Positions 19,262 through 28,755 of a stretch of 34,339 bases of DNA are shown here, piece after piece. The stretch spans positions 1 through 34,339 of the forward strand of contig CANHZG010000006.1 of assembly GCA_947464995.1 (NCBI GenBank). The letters are read 5' to 3'. Both the position numbers and the translations under genes were made by a program. The notes under the pieces are model-generated. The model was given only the letters and a program-made list of their open reading frames with translations, ran no database searches and was not told where the DNA came from. Position 1 is the stretch's first letter; the number at the start of each line of letters is the position of its first letter. The DNA comes from Comamonadaceae bacterium (GTDB taxonomy: Bacteria > Pseudomonadota > Gammaproteobacteria > Burkholderiales > Burkholderiaceae_C).

Positions 19262-19747
19262 ATGCCTTCTTTTGATACGGTTTGCGAGGCCAATATGGTC
19301 GATGTGAAAAACGGCGTAGAAAACACCGCCAAAGAAATCACTACGCGCTTTGACTTCAAGGGCACTTCGGCCAGCATTGAGATTAAGGACAAGGAGATTA
19401 CCTTGATCGGCGACGCCGAATTTCAACTCGCCCAAATTGAGGACGTGTTGCGCAACAAACTCACCAAGCGCAACGTGGATGTGCGCTTTCTGGACCTGGG
19501 TGACGTGCAGAAAATGGGCGGCAACAAGGTCAAACAGGTCATTAAGGTACGTAACGGCATCGAAGTGGAGTTAGGCAAAAAAATCCAGCGCCTGATTAAA
19601 GACGGCAAATTAAAGGTACAAGGCGCCATCCAGGGCGACTCGGTGCGCGTCACCGGCGCCAAGCGCGATGACTTGCAAGCCGCCATGGCCTTGCTTAAAA
19701 AGGAAATCACCGATGTGCCGGTGAGCTTTAACAACTTCAGGGACTGA
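19262..19747 (+). CDS. yajQ: YajQ family nucleotide-binding protein
   Basis: [76 protein letters not shown] at 19262. Confidence 0.95.
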   Translation: MPSFDTVCEANMVDVKNGVENTAKEITTRFDFKGTSASIEIKDKEITLIGDAEFQLAQIEDVLRNKLTKRNVDVRFLDLGDVQKMGGNKVKQVIKVRNGIEVELGKKIQRLIKDGKLKVQGAIQGDSVRVTGAKRDDLQAAMALLKKEITDVPVSFNNFRD

Positions 19748-19787
19748 AGGCGCGGGCGAGGCCCCGCCTGGAGCGCTCGGACGCGCC

Positions 19788-20468
19788 CTATTTCTTCCCC
19801 AAGCGCGACTCCTTGCCCTTGACCAGGCGGGAGATGTTTTCGCTATGGCGCCAAACCAGCATGGCGCAAATCGCCACCAGCGCCAGGACAACCGGGTTGT
19901 CCGAACGCCAGGCCACACCGTCGCCCATCAGGTAATACACGGGCGCAAAAACCGCTGCCACGAGGGAAGCCAGCGAGGAATAGCGAAAAAAGTAGGCAAT
20001 CAGCAGCCAGGTCACACCCGTGGCCAGGCCCAGCACAGCGCTGACCGCCACCACCACCCCCATGGCGGTAGCGACCCCCTTACCACCCTGAAACCGGAAA
20101 AAAACGGGATACACGTGGCCCAAAAATGCCGCCACACCCACCAGGGCCGCCGTGCCGGCCTCTAAGCCGTAGGCTGCGCCATAGTGCTGAACCAAAAACA
20201 CCGGCAACCACCCCTTGATCGCGTCAAGCAACAGGGTCAGCACGGCCGCGAGCTTGCTGCCCGAGCGCAGTACATTGGTGGCGCCGGGGTTTTTGCTGCC
20301 GTAGCTGCGCGGGTCGCTTAAACCCATCACCCGGCTGACGATCACCGCAAACGACAATGAACCGACCAAATAGCCCGCCAGGGTAGCGGCCAGGCTGTAT
20401 AGCGCGAGGTAGGTCGCGCCACCATCGTTGGGGTTCAATGCGTTGAGAGGTTCCAAAAAAATCTCCAT
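19788..20468 (-). CDS. plsY: Glycerol-3-phosphate acyltransferase
   Basis: AGYLVGSLSFAVIVSRVMGLSDPRSYGSKNPGATNVLRSG...FLGHVYPVFFRFQGGKGVATAMG, PlsY motifs in a polytopic protein. Confidence 0.95.
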   Translation of the reverse strand: MEIFLEPLNALNPNDGGATYLALYSLAATLAGYLVGSLSFAVIVSRVMGLSDPRSYGSKNPGATNVLRSGSKLAAVLTLLLDAIKGWLPVFLVQHYGAAYGLEAGTAALVGVAAFLGHVYPVFFRFQGGKGVATAMGVVVAVSAVLGLATGVTWLLIAYFFRYSSLASLVAAVFAPVYYLMGDGVAWRSDNPVVLALVAICAMLVWRHSENISRLVKGKESRLGKK

Positions 20469-20507
20469 ATGCGCCAGCGTGACGCGCCTTGGGGCGCTAC
20501 TGGCTTA

Positions 20508-20999
20508 TCAGTCGTCCAAGGCGCACTGTACTGCGATTGCACCCAGCAGGGTTTGGCACACAGCCGGGGCGATGCCAATCAAATAGCCGCGCCGCCCGCC
20601 ATTGATCAGAATCTGGGGCAAGGCCAGTATGGACGCCTCTATAAACACCGGCATAGTCCGGCGTGTGGCGAAAGGCGAGGTGCCGCCCACCAAATACCCG
20701 CTGTGGCGGTTGGCCGTTTCGGGCGTGCAGGGTTCGATCGACTTCGCACCCGTCTGGCGCGCCAGAGCCTTGGTCGACACTTTGCGGTTGCCGTGCATCA
20801 GCACCAGCAGGGGTTTGGCGTCTTGGTCTTGCATCACCAAGGTCTTGACCACATGAAACGGATCCCAGCCCAACACCAGCGCGCTGTGCTGCGCACCACC
20901 ATGCTCCAGGTATTCGTAGGGGTGTTCGGTAAACGCAACGCCCTGCTTTTTCAGTAGCAGCGTCGCTGGGGTCTGGCTCACCCGGTCGATTTTTGCCAT
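20508..20999 (-). CDS. ybaK: Cys-tRNA(Pro)/Cys-tRNA(Cys) deacylase YbaK
   Basis: TPATLLLKKQGVAFTEHPYEY...VVKTLVMQD...VSTKALARQTGAKSIEPCTPETANRHSGYLVGGTSPFATRRTMPVFIEASI. Confidence 0.93.
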   Translation of the reverse strand: MAKIDRVSQTPATLLLKKQGVAFTEHPYEYLEHGGAQHSALVLGWDPFHVVKTLVMQDQDAKPLLVLMHGNRKVSTKALARQTGAKSIEPCTPETANRHSGYLVGGTSPFATRRTMPVFIEASILALPQILINGGRRGYLIGIAPAVCQTLLGAIAVQCALDD

Positions 21000-21016
21000 G
21001 GCTAGCGGGCAAGCGG

Positions 21017-22081
21017 CTAGACCGTCGGATCGCGCATTTCCCAGCGGATGTCGTCGATGGCCTTGAGCAGCTCGGGTGACAGCGTGGTGCCATAGGCATC
21101 AATGTCTTCATCCAATTGCGCCTGCGTGGTCACCCCAATGATGGTGCTGGCCACCTGCCACTTGGTGTAACAAAAGGCCAGCGCCATGCGCGTGGGTGTG
21201 AGGCCATGTTCCCGCGCCAGCGCGTTGTAGCGGCGCGCTGCGGCCAGCGCCTCGGCGCGGCCCCAGCGCTGTTTGCGGGTGGATTCGAACATCGTGATGC
21301 GGGCCTTGGGTGGTGCGTCCGGCCCGGTGGGGCCCGAGGCGTCGTACTTGCCCGTGAGCAAACCGAAGCCCAGCGGCGAATAGGCCAACAGCGAAACGCC
21401 CAAGTGGTGCATGGCTTCGTCCATGCCGTTTTCGTGGGTGCGGTTGAGCAGGCCGTAGGCGTTTTGTACCGTGGCCACGCGCGGCAGGCCGTGTTGCTCG
21501 GCCAGGCGCACAAACTCACACACGCCGTAAGGTGACTCGTTGGACAAGCCCACGGCACGGACCTTGCCCGCTTTGACCAGTTGAGCCAGGGCTTCAAGCT
21601 GGGTGTGCATGGATGTGACTTCGCGGTCTTTGCTGGGGTCCAAATACATCATGCCAAACAGCGGCATGTTGCGGGTCGGCCAATGCAGCTGGTACAGGTC
21701 GATGACGTCGGTTTTCAGGCGCTTGAGGCTGCCCTCGCAAGCGGCCACGATGTCAGCCGCCGTCACATCCAGTGCACCGCCGCGCACCCAGGGCATGCCG
21801 CGCGAGGGACCAGCGACCTTGGTTGCAATCGTGAGTTTTTGGCGCAACTGCGGGTTGTTGGCGATCCATCGGCCAATGTAAGCTTCGGTCACCTGAAAGG
21901 TCTCGGCGCGCGGAGGCACAGCGTACATCTCGGCCGTATCCCAAAAGGTAATTCCGCGCGCCACGGCGTGGCTGAGGATGGCGTGGGTGGTGGGCTCATC
22001 CACTTGCTCACCAAAGGTCATAGTGCCCAGGCAAATGGGGGTGACGTGCAGGTCGCTGCTGCCAAGTTGGATGGTTTTCAT
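21017..22081 (-). CDS. Aldo/keto reductase (Tas/YajO-like)
   Basis: MKTIQLGSSDLHVTPICLGTMTFGEQVDEPTTHAILSHAVARGITFWDTAEMYAVPP...IDLYQLHWPTRNMPLFG...VGLSNESPYGVCEF. Confidence 0.92.
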   Translation of the reverse strand: MKTIQLGSSDLHVTPICLGTMTFGEQVDEPTTHAILSHAVARGITFWDTAEMYAVPPRAETFQVTEAYIGRWIANNPQLRQKLTIATKVAGPSRGMPWVRGGALDVTAADIVAACEGSLKRLKTDVIDLYQLHWPTRNMPLFGMMYLDPSKDREVTSMHTQLEALAQLVKAGKVRAVGLSNESPYGVCEFVRLAEQHGLPRVATVQNAYGLLNRTHENGMDEAMHHLGVSLLAYSPLGFGLLTGKYDASGPTGPDAPPKARITMFESTRKQRWGRAEALAAARRYNALAREHGLTPTRMALAFCYTKWQVASTIIGVTTQAQLDEDIDAYGTTLSPELLKAIDDIRWEMRDPTV

Positions 22082-22132
22082 GGTCGGTTTTGGCTCGGGT
22101 AGAAACAAATGGGGTAGAAAAAAGCTGCCGCG

Positions 22133-24034
22133 TCACGCCCCGGTGGCTTGTCGGGCCCGCGCCTCTTCTTGCAGGCGCAGCACGCGCCGCTGCACTTTAC
22201 CAGTGGTGGTCATGGGCAAGGCGTCGACAAACTCAATCTCTTTGGGGTATTCGTAGGGCGCGAGCAAGCCTTTGACGTGCGCCTGCAACTGCGCCACCAG
22301 ACGCGCCTGGAACTTCTGCCGCGCTTTTGCACCCAAGGCCTGCTGCGCGGCCAGGGCGCCGGGCGACAAGACCACATAGGCCTTCACCAGCGCGCCCCGG
22401 TCCGCATCGGGCTTGGGCACCACCGCAGCGTTGGCCACGGTCGGATGCTTAACCAGGCAGTTCTCGATCTCGCCCGGCCCGATGCGGTAGCCCGCCGACT
22501 TGAACACATCATCAGTGCGACCCTGGTACCAGAGGTAGCCGTCGGCGTCGCGCACCGCCAAGTCGCCGGTACGGCACCAGTCGCCGGTGAACTTGGCGCG
22601 TGTGGCCACCTCGTTTTTCCAGTAGCCCAAAAAGAAAATCGGGTCGCTCTGGCCGTGTACGTCCAGCCGGTGCACCGCCACATCGCCGGGCTCGCCCACC
22701 GGGCATTCCTGGCCCGCCTCGTCAATCACCGCTACCCGGTGGCCGGGGTAGCCCATGCCCATGCTGCCAGGCTTGGGCGGCCAGAAGGTGCTGGAGTTGC
22801 CCACGATGTAGTTGATCTCGGTCTGGCCGAACATCTCATTCACCGCCACGCCAAGCTGCTTCTGGCAATAGCCAAACACGGCGTCGCCCACCGCCTCGCC
22901 CGCGCTCATGATGGCGTCCAGGCACAGGCCGAATTGCTGGCGCACGGTGCGTTTGCCCTGGCCGGGACAGGCTTTCATCATCGCCTTGAGCGCCGTCGGA
23001 AACAAAAACGTATGCGTGACCCGGTGCTCCGCCATCAGCGAAAAAGCCGCTTCAGGGGTGAAACGGCCGCCAAAAGCGACGATCTCGCGCCCAAAATACA
23101 GCGTGGGCAGCAACGCGTCCATCAGCCCGCCGGTCCAGGCCCAGTCCGCAGGGCTCCAAAACACCGCGTTCGAGCCCGTGGGCAAGTCGGTCAAACCCGT
23201 GCTAGGCCCCGCCGGGTCAAAGCCAAACCAGTTTTGGCTGCAGACAAAGCCGCTCAGGTTGCCGATGAGGGCGCGGTGCGGAATCAACGCGCCCTTGGGG
23301 TTGCCGGTGGTGCCGCTGGTGTAAATCAGCACCGCCGGGTCAGCGGCCAAAGTGTTGACGGGTTTGAAGCGCTGCGGCGCATGCGCCAGCGCTTTGGCGA
23401 AGTCCAGCGGCACAAAGCCGGCTACCGCCCCGCCAAGTCCAGCGCCAGCGCCACCAACCACCAACACGCTGCGCAACAGAGGGCATTGCGCCGCACTGTC
23501 TTTAAGCCCGTCGATGGCGCTGGCGTGGCAAATCGCGACCGCCGCATCACTGTCTTGCAGGCGAAACGCCAACGCTTCGGGCCCGAACAGCATGGACAGC
23601 GGCACCGCCACCGCACCCATTTGCAGCACCGCGATGTAGGCCACCGCCGTCTCAAAACACTGTGGCATGACGATCGCCACCCGGTCGCCTCTGCGCACGC
23701 CCTGGCCTTTGAGCACCTGCGACAGGCGATTGGCCTGGGCCTGGAGTTCGCCGTAGCTGTGGCGGGCGGCGCCACTGATCGCAGCATCAGCGCTGCCCAT
23801 GTGCACGCGTATGGCCACGCGCTGCGCTGCGTCAGGCGCAGCGGCCCAGCGCGCGCAGCACCAGTGCGCCATGTTGAAGTGGTGGGGCACCACCCAACGA
23901 AATTGCTCGTGCAAAGCGGTGTAGCCCGGCGGAAACTGCGGCTCAGCGGGGGCGCGAGGCGCGGCGCGTGTGTCTCGGTTCGGACTAGCGGGCACGGGCT
24001 TGGGGCGGGGGGATGGGCTGCGTCTCTTTATCAT
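22133..24034 (-). CDS. AMP-binding acyl-CoA synthetase
   Basis: VLIYTSGTTGNPKGALIPHRALIGNL (P-loop), MFGQTEINYIVG, GDLAVRDADGYLWYQGRTDDVFKSAGYRIGPGEIEN, PMTTTGKVQRRVLR (catalytic Lys). Confidence 0.92.
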   Translation of the reverse strand: MIKRRSPSPRPKPVPASPNRDTRAAPRAPAEPQFPPGYTALHEQFRWVVPHHFNMAHWCCARWAAAPDAAQRVAIRVHMGSADAAISGAARHSYGELQAQANRLSQVLKGQGVRRGDRVAIVMPQCFETAVAYIAVLQMGAVAVPLSMLFGPEALAFRLQDSDAAVAICHASAIDGLKDSAAQCPLLRSVLVVGGAGAGLGGAVAGFVPLDFAKALAHAPQRFKPVNTLAADPAVLIYTSGTTGNPKGALIPHRALIGNLSGFVCSQNWFGFDPAGPSTGLTDLPTGSNAVFWSPADWAWTGGLMDALLPTLYFGREIVAFGGRFTPEAAFSLMAEHRVTHTFLFPTALKAMMKACPGQGKRTVRQQFGLCLDAIMSAGEAVGDAVFGYCQKQLGVAVNEMFGQTEINYIVGNSSTFWPPKPGSMGMGYPGHRVAVIDEAGQECPVGEPGDVAVHRLDVHGQSDPIFFLGYWKNEVATRAKFTGDWCRTGDLAVRDADGYLWYQGRTDDVFKSAGYRIGPGEIENCLVKHPTVANAAVVPKPDADRGALVKAYVVLSPGALAAQQALGAKARQKFQARLVAQLQAHVKGLLAPYEYPKEIEFVDALPMTTTGKVQRRVLRLQEEARARQATGA

Positions 24035-24944
24035 GCGTGCAATGTACCAAGTTCAAAGACCCCCCCGCAGTGAATTCGTTCCCATCCGCAACCTGCGCTA
24101 CCACGTGCAAACCTGGGGCACGCCCGCGCCCGGCAAAACGCCTCTGGTGATGGTGCACGGCTGGATGGACGTGGCCGCGTCCTACCAGTTTGTGGTGGAC
24201 GCGCTGAGCCACGAGCACTACGTCATCGCCCCGGACTGGCGCGGCTACGGCAAAACGTCTTCGGGCGGGGCGGACAACTTCTGGTTTCCCGACTACCTGG
24301 CCGACCTGGACTTTTTGCTCGACCACTACGCCCCTTACCAGACCGTCAACCTGGTGGGACACAGCATGGGCGGCAATGTGGTGATGCACTACGCTGGCAT
24401 CCGGCCCGAGCGCATCCGCCGCCTGGTCAACCTGGAGGGCTTTGGCATGCCCGCCACCACGCCCGACCAGGCGCCCGGGCGTTATGCCAAGTGGATGGAC
24501 GAACTGAAAAAACTGCACGCTGGCGAAATGGACCTTCGCCCCTACAGCGCCCCCGCCGGTGTGGCCCGGAGGCTGATGAAAACCAATCCCCGCCTAAGCG
24601 CGGACAAGGCCGAATGGCTGGCGCGCCACTGGGCGCAAGAAAACGTACAGGGGGAATGGAACATCCTGGGCGAGCCCGGCCACAAGCTGAGCAACGCCAA
24701 CATCTACCGGGTGGAAGAAGTGCGCGCCTTGTACCAGCGCCTGAGCATGCCGGTACTGGCCGTAGAAGCATCGGACAACAGCCTGGACTTCTGGTGGAAA
24801 GGCAAGTTCACCCTGGCCCAGTACCACGAGCGCATCCAGGTCGTTCCCCACCTGGAAATCGCCCGCATCGCGGACGCCGGCCATATGATGCACCACGACC
24901 AACCCGAGGTGCTGGCGGCGCTGATTGAGCGGTTTATTGTTTGA
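24033..24944 (+). CDS. Alpha/beta hydrolase
   Basis: PLVMVHGWMDVAASYQFVVDALSHEHYVIAPDWRGYGKTSS...NLVGHSMGGNVVMHYAG (GHSMGG nucleophile elbow), terminal DAGHMMHHDQPE. Start ATG 24033 or 24042; ORF track start 23970 is over-extended. Confidence 0.92.
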   Translation: MRAMYQVQRPPRSEFVPIRNLRYHVQTWGTPAPGKTPLVMVHGWMDVAASYQFVVDALSHEHYVIAPDWRGYGKTSSGGADNFWFPDYLADLDFLLDHYAPYQTVNLVGHSMGGNVVMHYAGIRPERIRRLVNLEGFGMPATTPDQAPGRYAKWMDELKKLHAGEMDLRPYSAPAGVARRLMKTNPRLSADKAEWLARHWAQENVQGEWNILGEPGHKLSNANIYRVEEVRALYQRLSMPVLAVEASDNSLDFWWKGKFTLAQYHERIQVVPHLEIARIADAGHMMHHDQPEVLAALIERFIV

Positions 24945-24958
24945 CCCCATGGGGTCAA
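24941..24958. repeat. Perfect 18-bp palindrome over the hydrolase stop codon
   Basis: TTGACCCCATGGGGTCAA. Confidence 0.85.
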
Positions 24959-24991
24959 TATGCCTTTGATTAAATGGGTTTCCTTATTTAA

Positions 24992-25007
24992 TGCTCTTAT
25001 AAGAGCA
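24992..25007. promoter_or_regulatory. Perfect 16-bp palindrome upstream of hipB, candidate operator
   Basis: TGCTCTTATAAGAGCA. Additional short inverted repeat TTATG-ggga-CATAA at 25057-25070 overlapping a -10-like CATAAT. Confidence 0.4.
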
Positions 25008-25108
25008 AATTTGCATGGCTTATCAGGCGTCAGCTCGATTTTAATAATTTTTGATCTTATGGGGACATAATTCTTGGGTGATCGACTTTATGCCACCTCA
25101 GAAATACG

Positions 25109-25369
25109 ATGCAACTCACATCCGACACCGTAAAGCAACTTTCTCAACGCTTGCTTGAAGAGCGCAAGCGCCAAGGACTCAACCGCGCACAGGCTGCCGG
25201 TGTCTGCAATGTGAGCGAGTCCTTTATCCGCGACGCAGAGAGTGATCCCAGCCGCTGCTCACTGTCGTTGTTGCTTCGCTTGCTGAATGGACTGGGGCTG
25301 CAAGTGCAGGTCCAAGGTTGGAGCGTGGACGAAGCACAGGCCGCCGACGGCGCCAAGCCATCGCCATGA
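25109..25369 (+). CDS. HipB-like XRE-family antitoxin
   Basis: 86 aa HTH protein: LLEERKRQGLNRAQAAGVCNVSESFIRDAESDPSRCSLSLLLRLLNGLGLQVQVQ. Stop overlaps the hipA-like start (ATGA). Confidence 0.88.
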   Translation: MQLTSDTVKQLSQRLLEERKRQGLNRAQAAGVCNVSESFIRDAESDPSRCSLSLLLRLLNGLGLQVQVQGWSVDEAQAADGAKPSP

Positions 25370-26628
25370 TCCGCCTTCGCGTCTGGGCCGCGGGGCGCCC
25401 GATAGGCTGGTTTGGTCACGCACAAGCCGCTTACTTTTTTGAATACGACCCGGAGTGGATCGCTGATAAGGGCTATGTCTTGGCGCCCCAGTTTCCGGTG
25501 GTGGGGCAGCGTTATGTGGGCGACCAGGTAAAAACGTTTTTTGAAAACCTGCTGCCTGAAGGTGATGTGTTGGACGACATCATCAGCGCGATCGCCACCC
25601 GAGGTGCCTCGTCGTTTGAGCTTTTGGGGCGCTTGGGCGCAGAGTTGCCAGGCGTGTTGTCGCTGCTACCAGAAAATGAGCCTCCGATGGCCAGGCAGGA
25701 GTACAAGCCACTGAGCCATGAAGAACTCAGCGCCCGCCTGCACAACCGCGCACAAACTCCGTTCCTGGTTTCCAACAACCAGGGCAGCATGTCGCTGGCC
25801 GGTGCACAAGACAAGCTCGGGCTGCGTTTTGACGGAAAGACCGGCGAGTTCAGGGACTGCGTGGGTAAGTCGCCCAGCACCCACATCGCCAAGCCCGACA
25901 CGCGACAGCTGCGCTACCAACCCAGCGCAATCAACGAATACGCATGCATGAAGCTCGCGGCCGCCCTCAAGCTATCCGTACCCGAGGTGTGGCTGCAACG
26001 GGTGCCCGAAGCGGTGTACGTAGTGGAGCGCTACGACCGTGAGGTCAAAAACGGAAAAATTCTTAGCATTCACCAGATTGACGGTTGCCAGCTGCTGTGC
26101 CATGGCGCTGGCTGGAAGTACCAGCGCACGGGCGGCCTGGTGAGCTTGCCCAAACTGGTCACCGCCATGCGGAGCTTGTCTTTGCGCGGCAGCGACTTGC
26201 TGCAGTTTCAACGCTGGGTGATGTTCAACTTTTTGATTGGCAATGCGGACGCCCATGCCAAAAATGTGTCGGTGCTGATCAATGACAAGGGCTACCAGTT
26301 AGCGAAGTTTTACGACCTGCTGTGCGTGAAGGCCTATGGCGACAACGGGCTGGCCTTATTCATCGGCGACGCGGAAACGTTTGACACCGTGAACAAACAC
26401 TCATGGGAAGAAATGTGCCAGGATTGCAGCTTCGGCATGCAGGCCACGCTCAAGGAACTAGAAAAAATGGCGCTGGCTCTGCCCGCGCAATGGCAAAAAA
26501 CCCAGGCCCGGCTCGTCAAGGAGCACAAGCCTACCGAGGCGGAACTCGATCTGCTTGCGCGCATGACCGCCATCTTCGATGCGCAATGCGCGGCAACCCT
26601 GCTCATGCTGGGCCGCGAATTGAGTTAG
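25366..26628 (+). CDS. HipA-like serine/threonine kinase toxin
   Basis: ATG at 25366 in the ATGA overlap. HipA motifs: SMSLAGAQDKLGLRFDG (autophosphorylation/ATP loop), STHIAKPDTR, VERYDRE, NFLIGNADAHAKNVSVLI (catalytic), LAKFYDLLC. Confidence 0.93.
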   Translation: MIRLRVWAAGRPIGWFGHAQAAYFFEYDPEWIADKGYVLAPQFPVVGQRYVGDQVKTFFENLLPEGDVLDDIISAIATRGASSFELLGRLGAELPGVLSLLPENEPPMARQEYKPLSHEELSARLHNRAQTPFLVSNNQGSMSLAGAQDKLGLRFDGKTGEFRDCVGKSPSTHIAKPDTRQLRYQPSAINEYACMKLAAALKLSVPEVWLQRVPEAVYVVERYDREVKNGKILSIHQIDGCQLLCHGAGWKYQRTGGLVSLPKLVTAMRSLSLRGSDLLQFQRWVMFNFLIGNADAHAKNVSVLINDKGYQLAKFYDLLCVKAYGDNGLALFIGDAETFDTVNKHSWEEMCQDCSFGMQATLKELEKMALALPAQWQKTQARLVKEHKPTEAELDLLARMTAIFDAQCAATLLMLGRELS

Positions 26629-26700
26629 CAAGCCACGGGCCAATGCGGCTTCACAGCCGGGGGCGTCGATATACTGCGCGCCCGCTTCAAGGAACCCACC

Positions 26701-27153
26701 ATGACCATCGACTGGACCCATTTCACCCCCTGGACCGCGCTGGCTGGCGGCGTGCTGCTGGGCCTGGCCTCGGCGGCGTTTATTTTGCTCAATGGGCGCA
26801 TTTTGGGCATCAGCGGCATTCTGGGTGGTTTGCTGACCCCGCTCAAGGGCGATACGGGCTGGCGCATCGCCTTTTTATTGGGCATGGCCTGCGCGCCCAC
26901 GGTTTTCACCTGGATTTTTCCCGCAGAAGCTGTCCAGGCGCCGCGCATTGATACCGGCTACTGGGGCTTGGTCCTTGCCGGTTTAGCGGTCGGCATTGGT
27001 ACCAGCTGCGCCTCGGGCTGCACCAGCGGGCACGGCGTGTGCGGCTTGTCGCGCTTGTCGCCACGCTCTCTGGTGGCCACGGTCAGCTTTATGGCGGCGG
27101 GTTTTGTGGTGGTGTTTGCTTTGCGCCACGTCCTGCAAGGAGCATCCGTATGA
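26701..27153 (+). CDS. YeeE/YedE-family transport protein, first half
   Basis: LASAAFILLNGRILGISGILGGLLTP...GLAVGIGTSCASGCTSGHGVCGLSRLSPRSLVATVSFMAAGF. Confidence 0.88.
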   Translation: MTIDWTHFTPWTALAGGVLLGLASAAFILLNGRILGISGILGGLLTPLKGDTGWRIAFLLGMACAPTVFTWIFPAEAVQAPRIDTGYWGLVLAGLAVGIGTSCASGCTSGHGVCGLSRLSPRSLVATVSFMAAGFVVVFALRHVLQGASV

Positions 27154-27608
27154 ACCGCATCAGCGAATTTTTGGTCGGCCTGCTGTTTGGCCTGGGTTTA
27201 ATCCTGTCCGGCATGACCGATCCGGGCAAGGTCTTGGGCTTTTTGGACCTGGCGGGCGCCTGGGACCCGTCGCTGGCGCTGGTCATGGGGGGCGCTATCG
27301 CGGTAGGTGTCGGCGCCTTTGCCCTGGCAAAGCGGCGCACCACGGCATTTTTGGGTGGAGCGCTGCAGTGGCCAGAGTCCAACGCCATCGACAAGCCATT
27401 GGTGATAGGGTCCTTGGTGTTTGGTGCCGGTTGGGGCATTGCCGGGTTTTGCCCAGGTCCCGCCGTGGTGTCCTTGGCGGCGGGCCAGCCTAAGGCCGCG
27501 GTGTTTGTACTGGCCATGCTGGCGGGGATGGGGGTGTTTGAACTGGCCAACCGTCTGCTGCGCCGCAACATAACTGCAACGGGCGATGCCGGGAACGGGC
27601 ATGCGTGA
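27150..27608 (+). CDS. YeeE/YedE (DUF6691-like) transport protein, second half
   Basis: MNRISEFLVGLLFGLGLILSGMTDPGKVLGFLDLAGAWDPSLALVMGGA...GAGWGIAGFCPGPAVVSLAAG. ATGA overlap with the preceding gene; ORF track start 27039 is over-extended. Confidence 0.88.
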   Translation: MNRISEFLVGLLFGLGLILSGMTDPGKVLGFLDLAGAWDPSLALVMGGAIAVGVGAFALAKRRTTAFLGGALQWPESNAIDKPLVIGSLVFGAGWGIAGFCPGPAVVSLAAGQPKAAVFVLAMLAGMGVFELANRLLRRNITATGDAGNGHA

Positions 27609-27650
27609 GAAAATGCGGATTAATTACCCAAATACCGCAGGAACACCCCC

Positions 27651-28755
27651 ATGGACGCAGAACGCATCAACCTCATTGGCACCCAACTCACCGACCTGAG
27701 CGCGCGCACCGCCGAGCTTCGGGGGTATCTTTGACTATGCTGCCAAGTCGGAACGCCTGCGCACGGTCAACGCCTCGCTAGAAGACCCGAGCGTCTGGAA
27801 CGACCCCAAGCGCGCCCAAGAACTGGGCAAAGAGAAAAAAGCGCTCGAAGGCGTGGTCGTCACCCTGGACGATTTGGACCGTGAGCTGGCAGACAACACC
27901 GAGTTGTTCGAGATGTCCAAGGACGACGGCGACGAGGCCGGGCTCATCACCATCGAAGCCGAAGCCGCCACACTGGCCACCACCATTGAGGGCCTGGAAT
28001 TTAGGCGCATGTTCAACAACCCGGCCGATCCGCTGAATTGCTTTTTGGACATTCAGTCTGGCGCCGGTGGCACCGAGGCCTGCGACTGGGCCAGCATGCT
28101 GCTGCGCCAGTACCTGCGTTACGCCGAACGAAAAGGCTTTGCCACCACGGTGGAAGACGAAACCGCAGGTGACATTGCCGGCATCAAGGGCGCGACCATT
28201 AAGATCGAAGGCGAATACGCTTTTGGCTTGCTGCGCACCGAGACCGGCGTGCACCGCCTGGTGCGCAAATCGCCGTTCGATTCCTCGGGCGGGCGCCACA
28301 CCAGTTTTGCCAGCGTGTTTGTCTACCCCGAGATTGACGACTCGATCGAGATCGATATCAACCCTTCGGACGTGCGCGTGGACACCTTTCGCGCCAGCGG
28401 CGCGGGCGGCCAGCACATCAACAAGACCGACTCGGCGGTGCGCCTGACGCACATTCCCACCGGTATCGTGGTGCAATGCCAGGACGGGCGCAGCCAGCAC
28501 GGCAACCGCGACGTGGCCTGGAAACGCCTGCGCAGCCGCCTGTATGACTTCGAACTGCGCAAGCAGCAAGAGGCGCAGCAAAAGCTTGAAGACACCAAAA
28601 CCGACGTCGGCTGGGGCCACCAGATTCGCAGCTATGTGCTCGACAACAGCCGCATCAAGGACCTGCGCACCAATTACGAAACCTCGGCCACGCAAAAAGT
28701 GCTGGACGGGGATTTGGACCCATTTATCCAAGCCTCGCTCAAGCAAGGCGTTTAA
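27651..28755 (+). CDS. prfB: Peptide chain release factor 2 with programmed +1 frameshift, join(27651..27731, 27733..28755)
   Basis: Zero frame [27 protein letters not shown] then TGA at 27732-27734 in CGG GGG TAT CTT TGA C. The +1 frame continues [24 protein letters not shown]... GGQ motif in [15 protein letters not shown]. Confidence 0.97.

Noticed and set aside
22148-24073. 641-aa plus-strand ORF opposite the acyl-CoA synthetase
   Set aside because: Antisense to a clear AMP-binding enzyme. Translation is His/Arg/Gln-rich with no recognisable motif; typical shadow ORF in GC-rich DNA.
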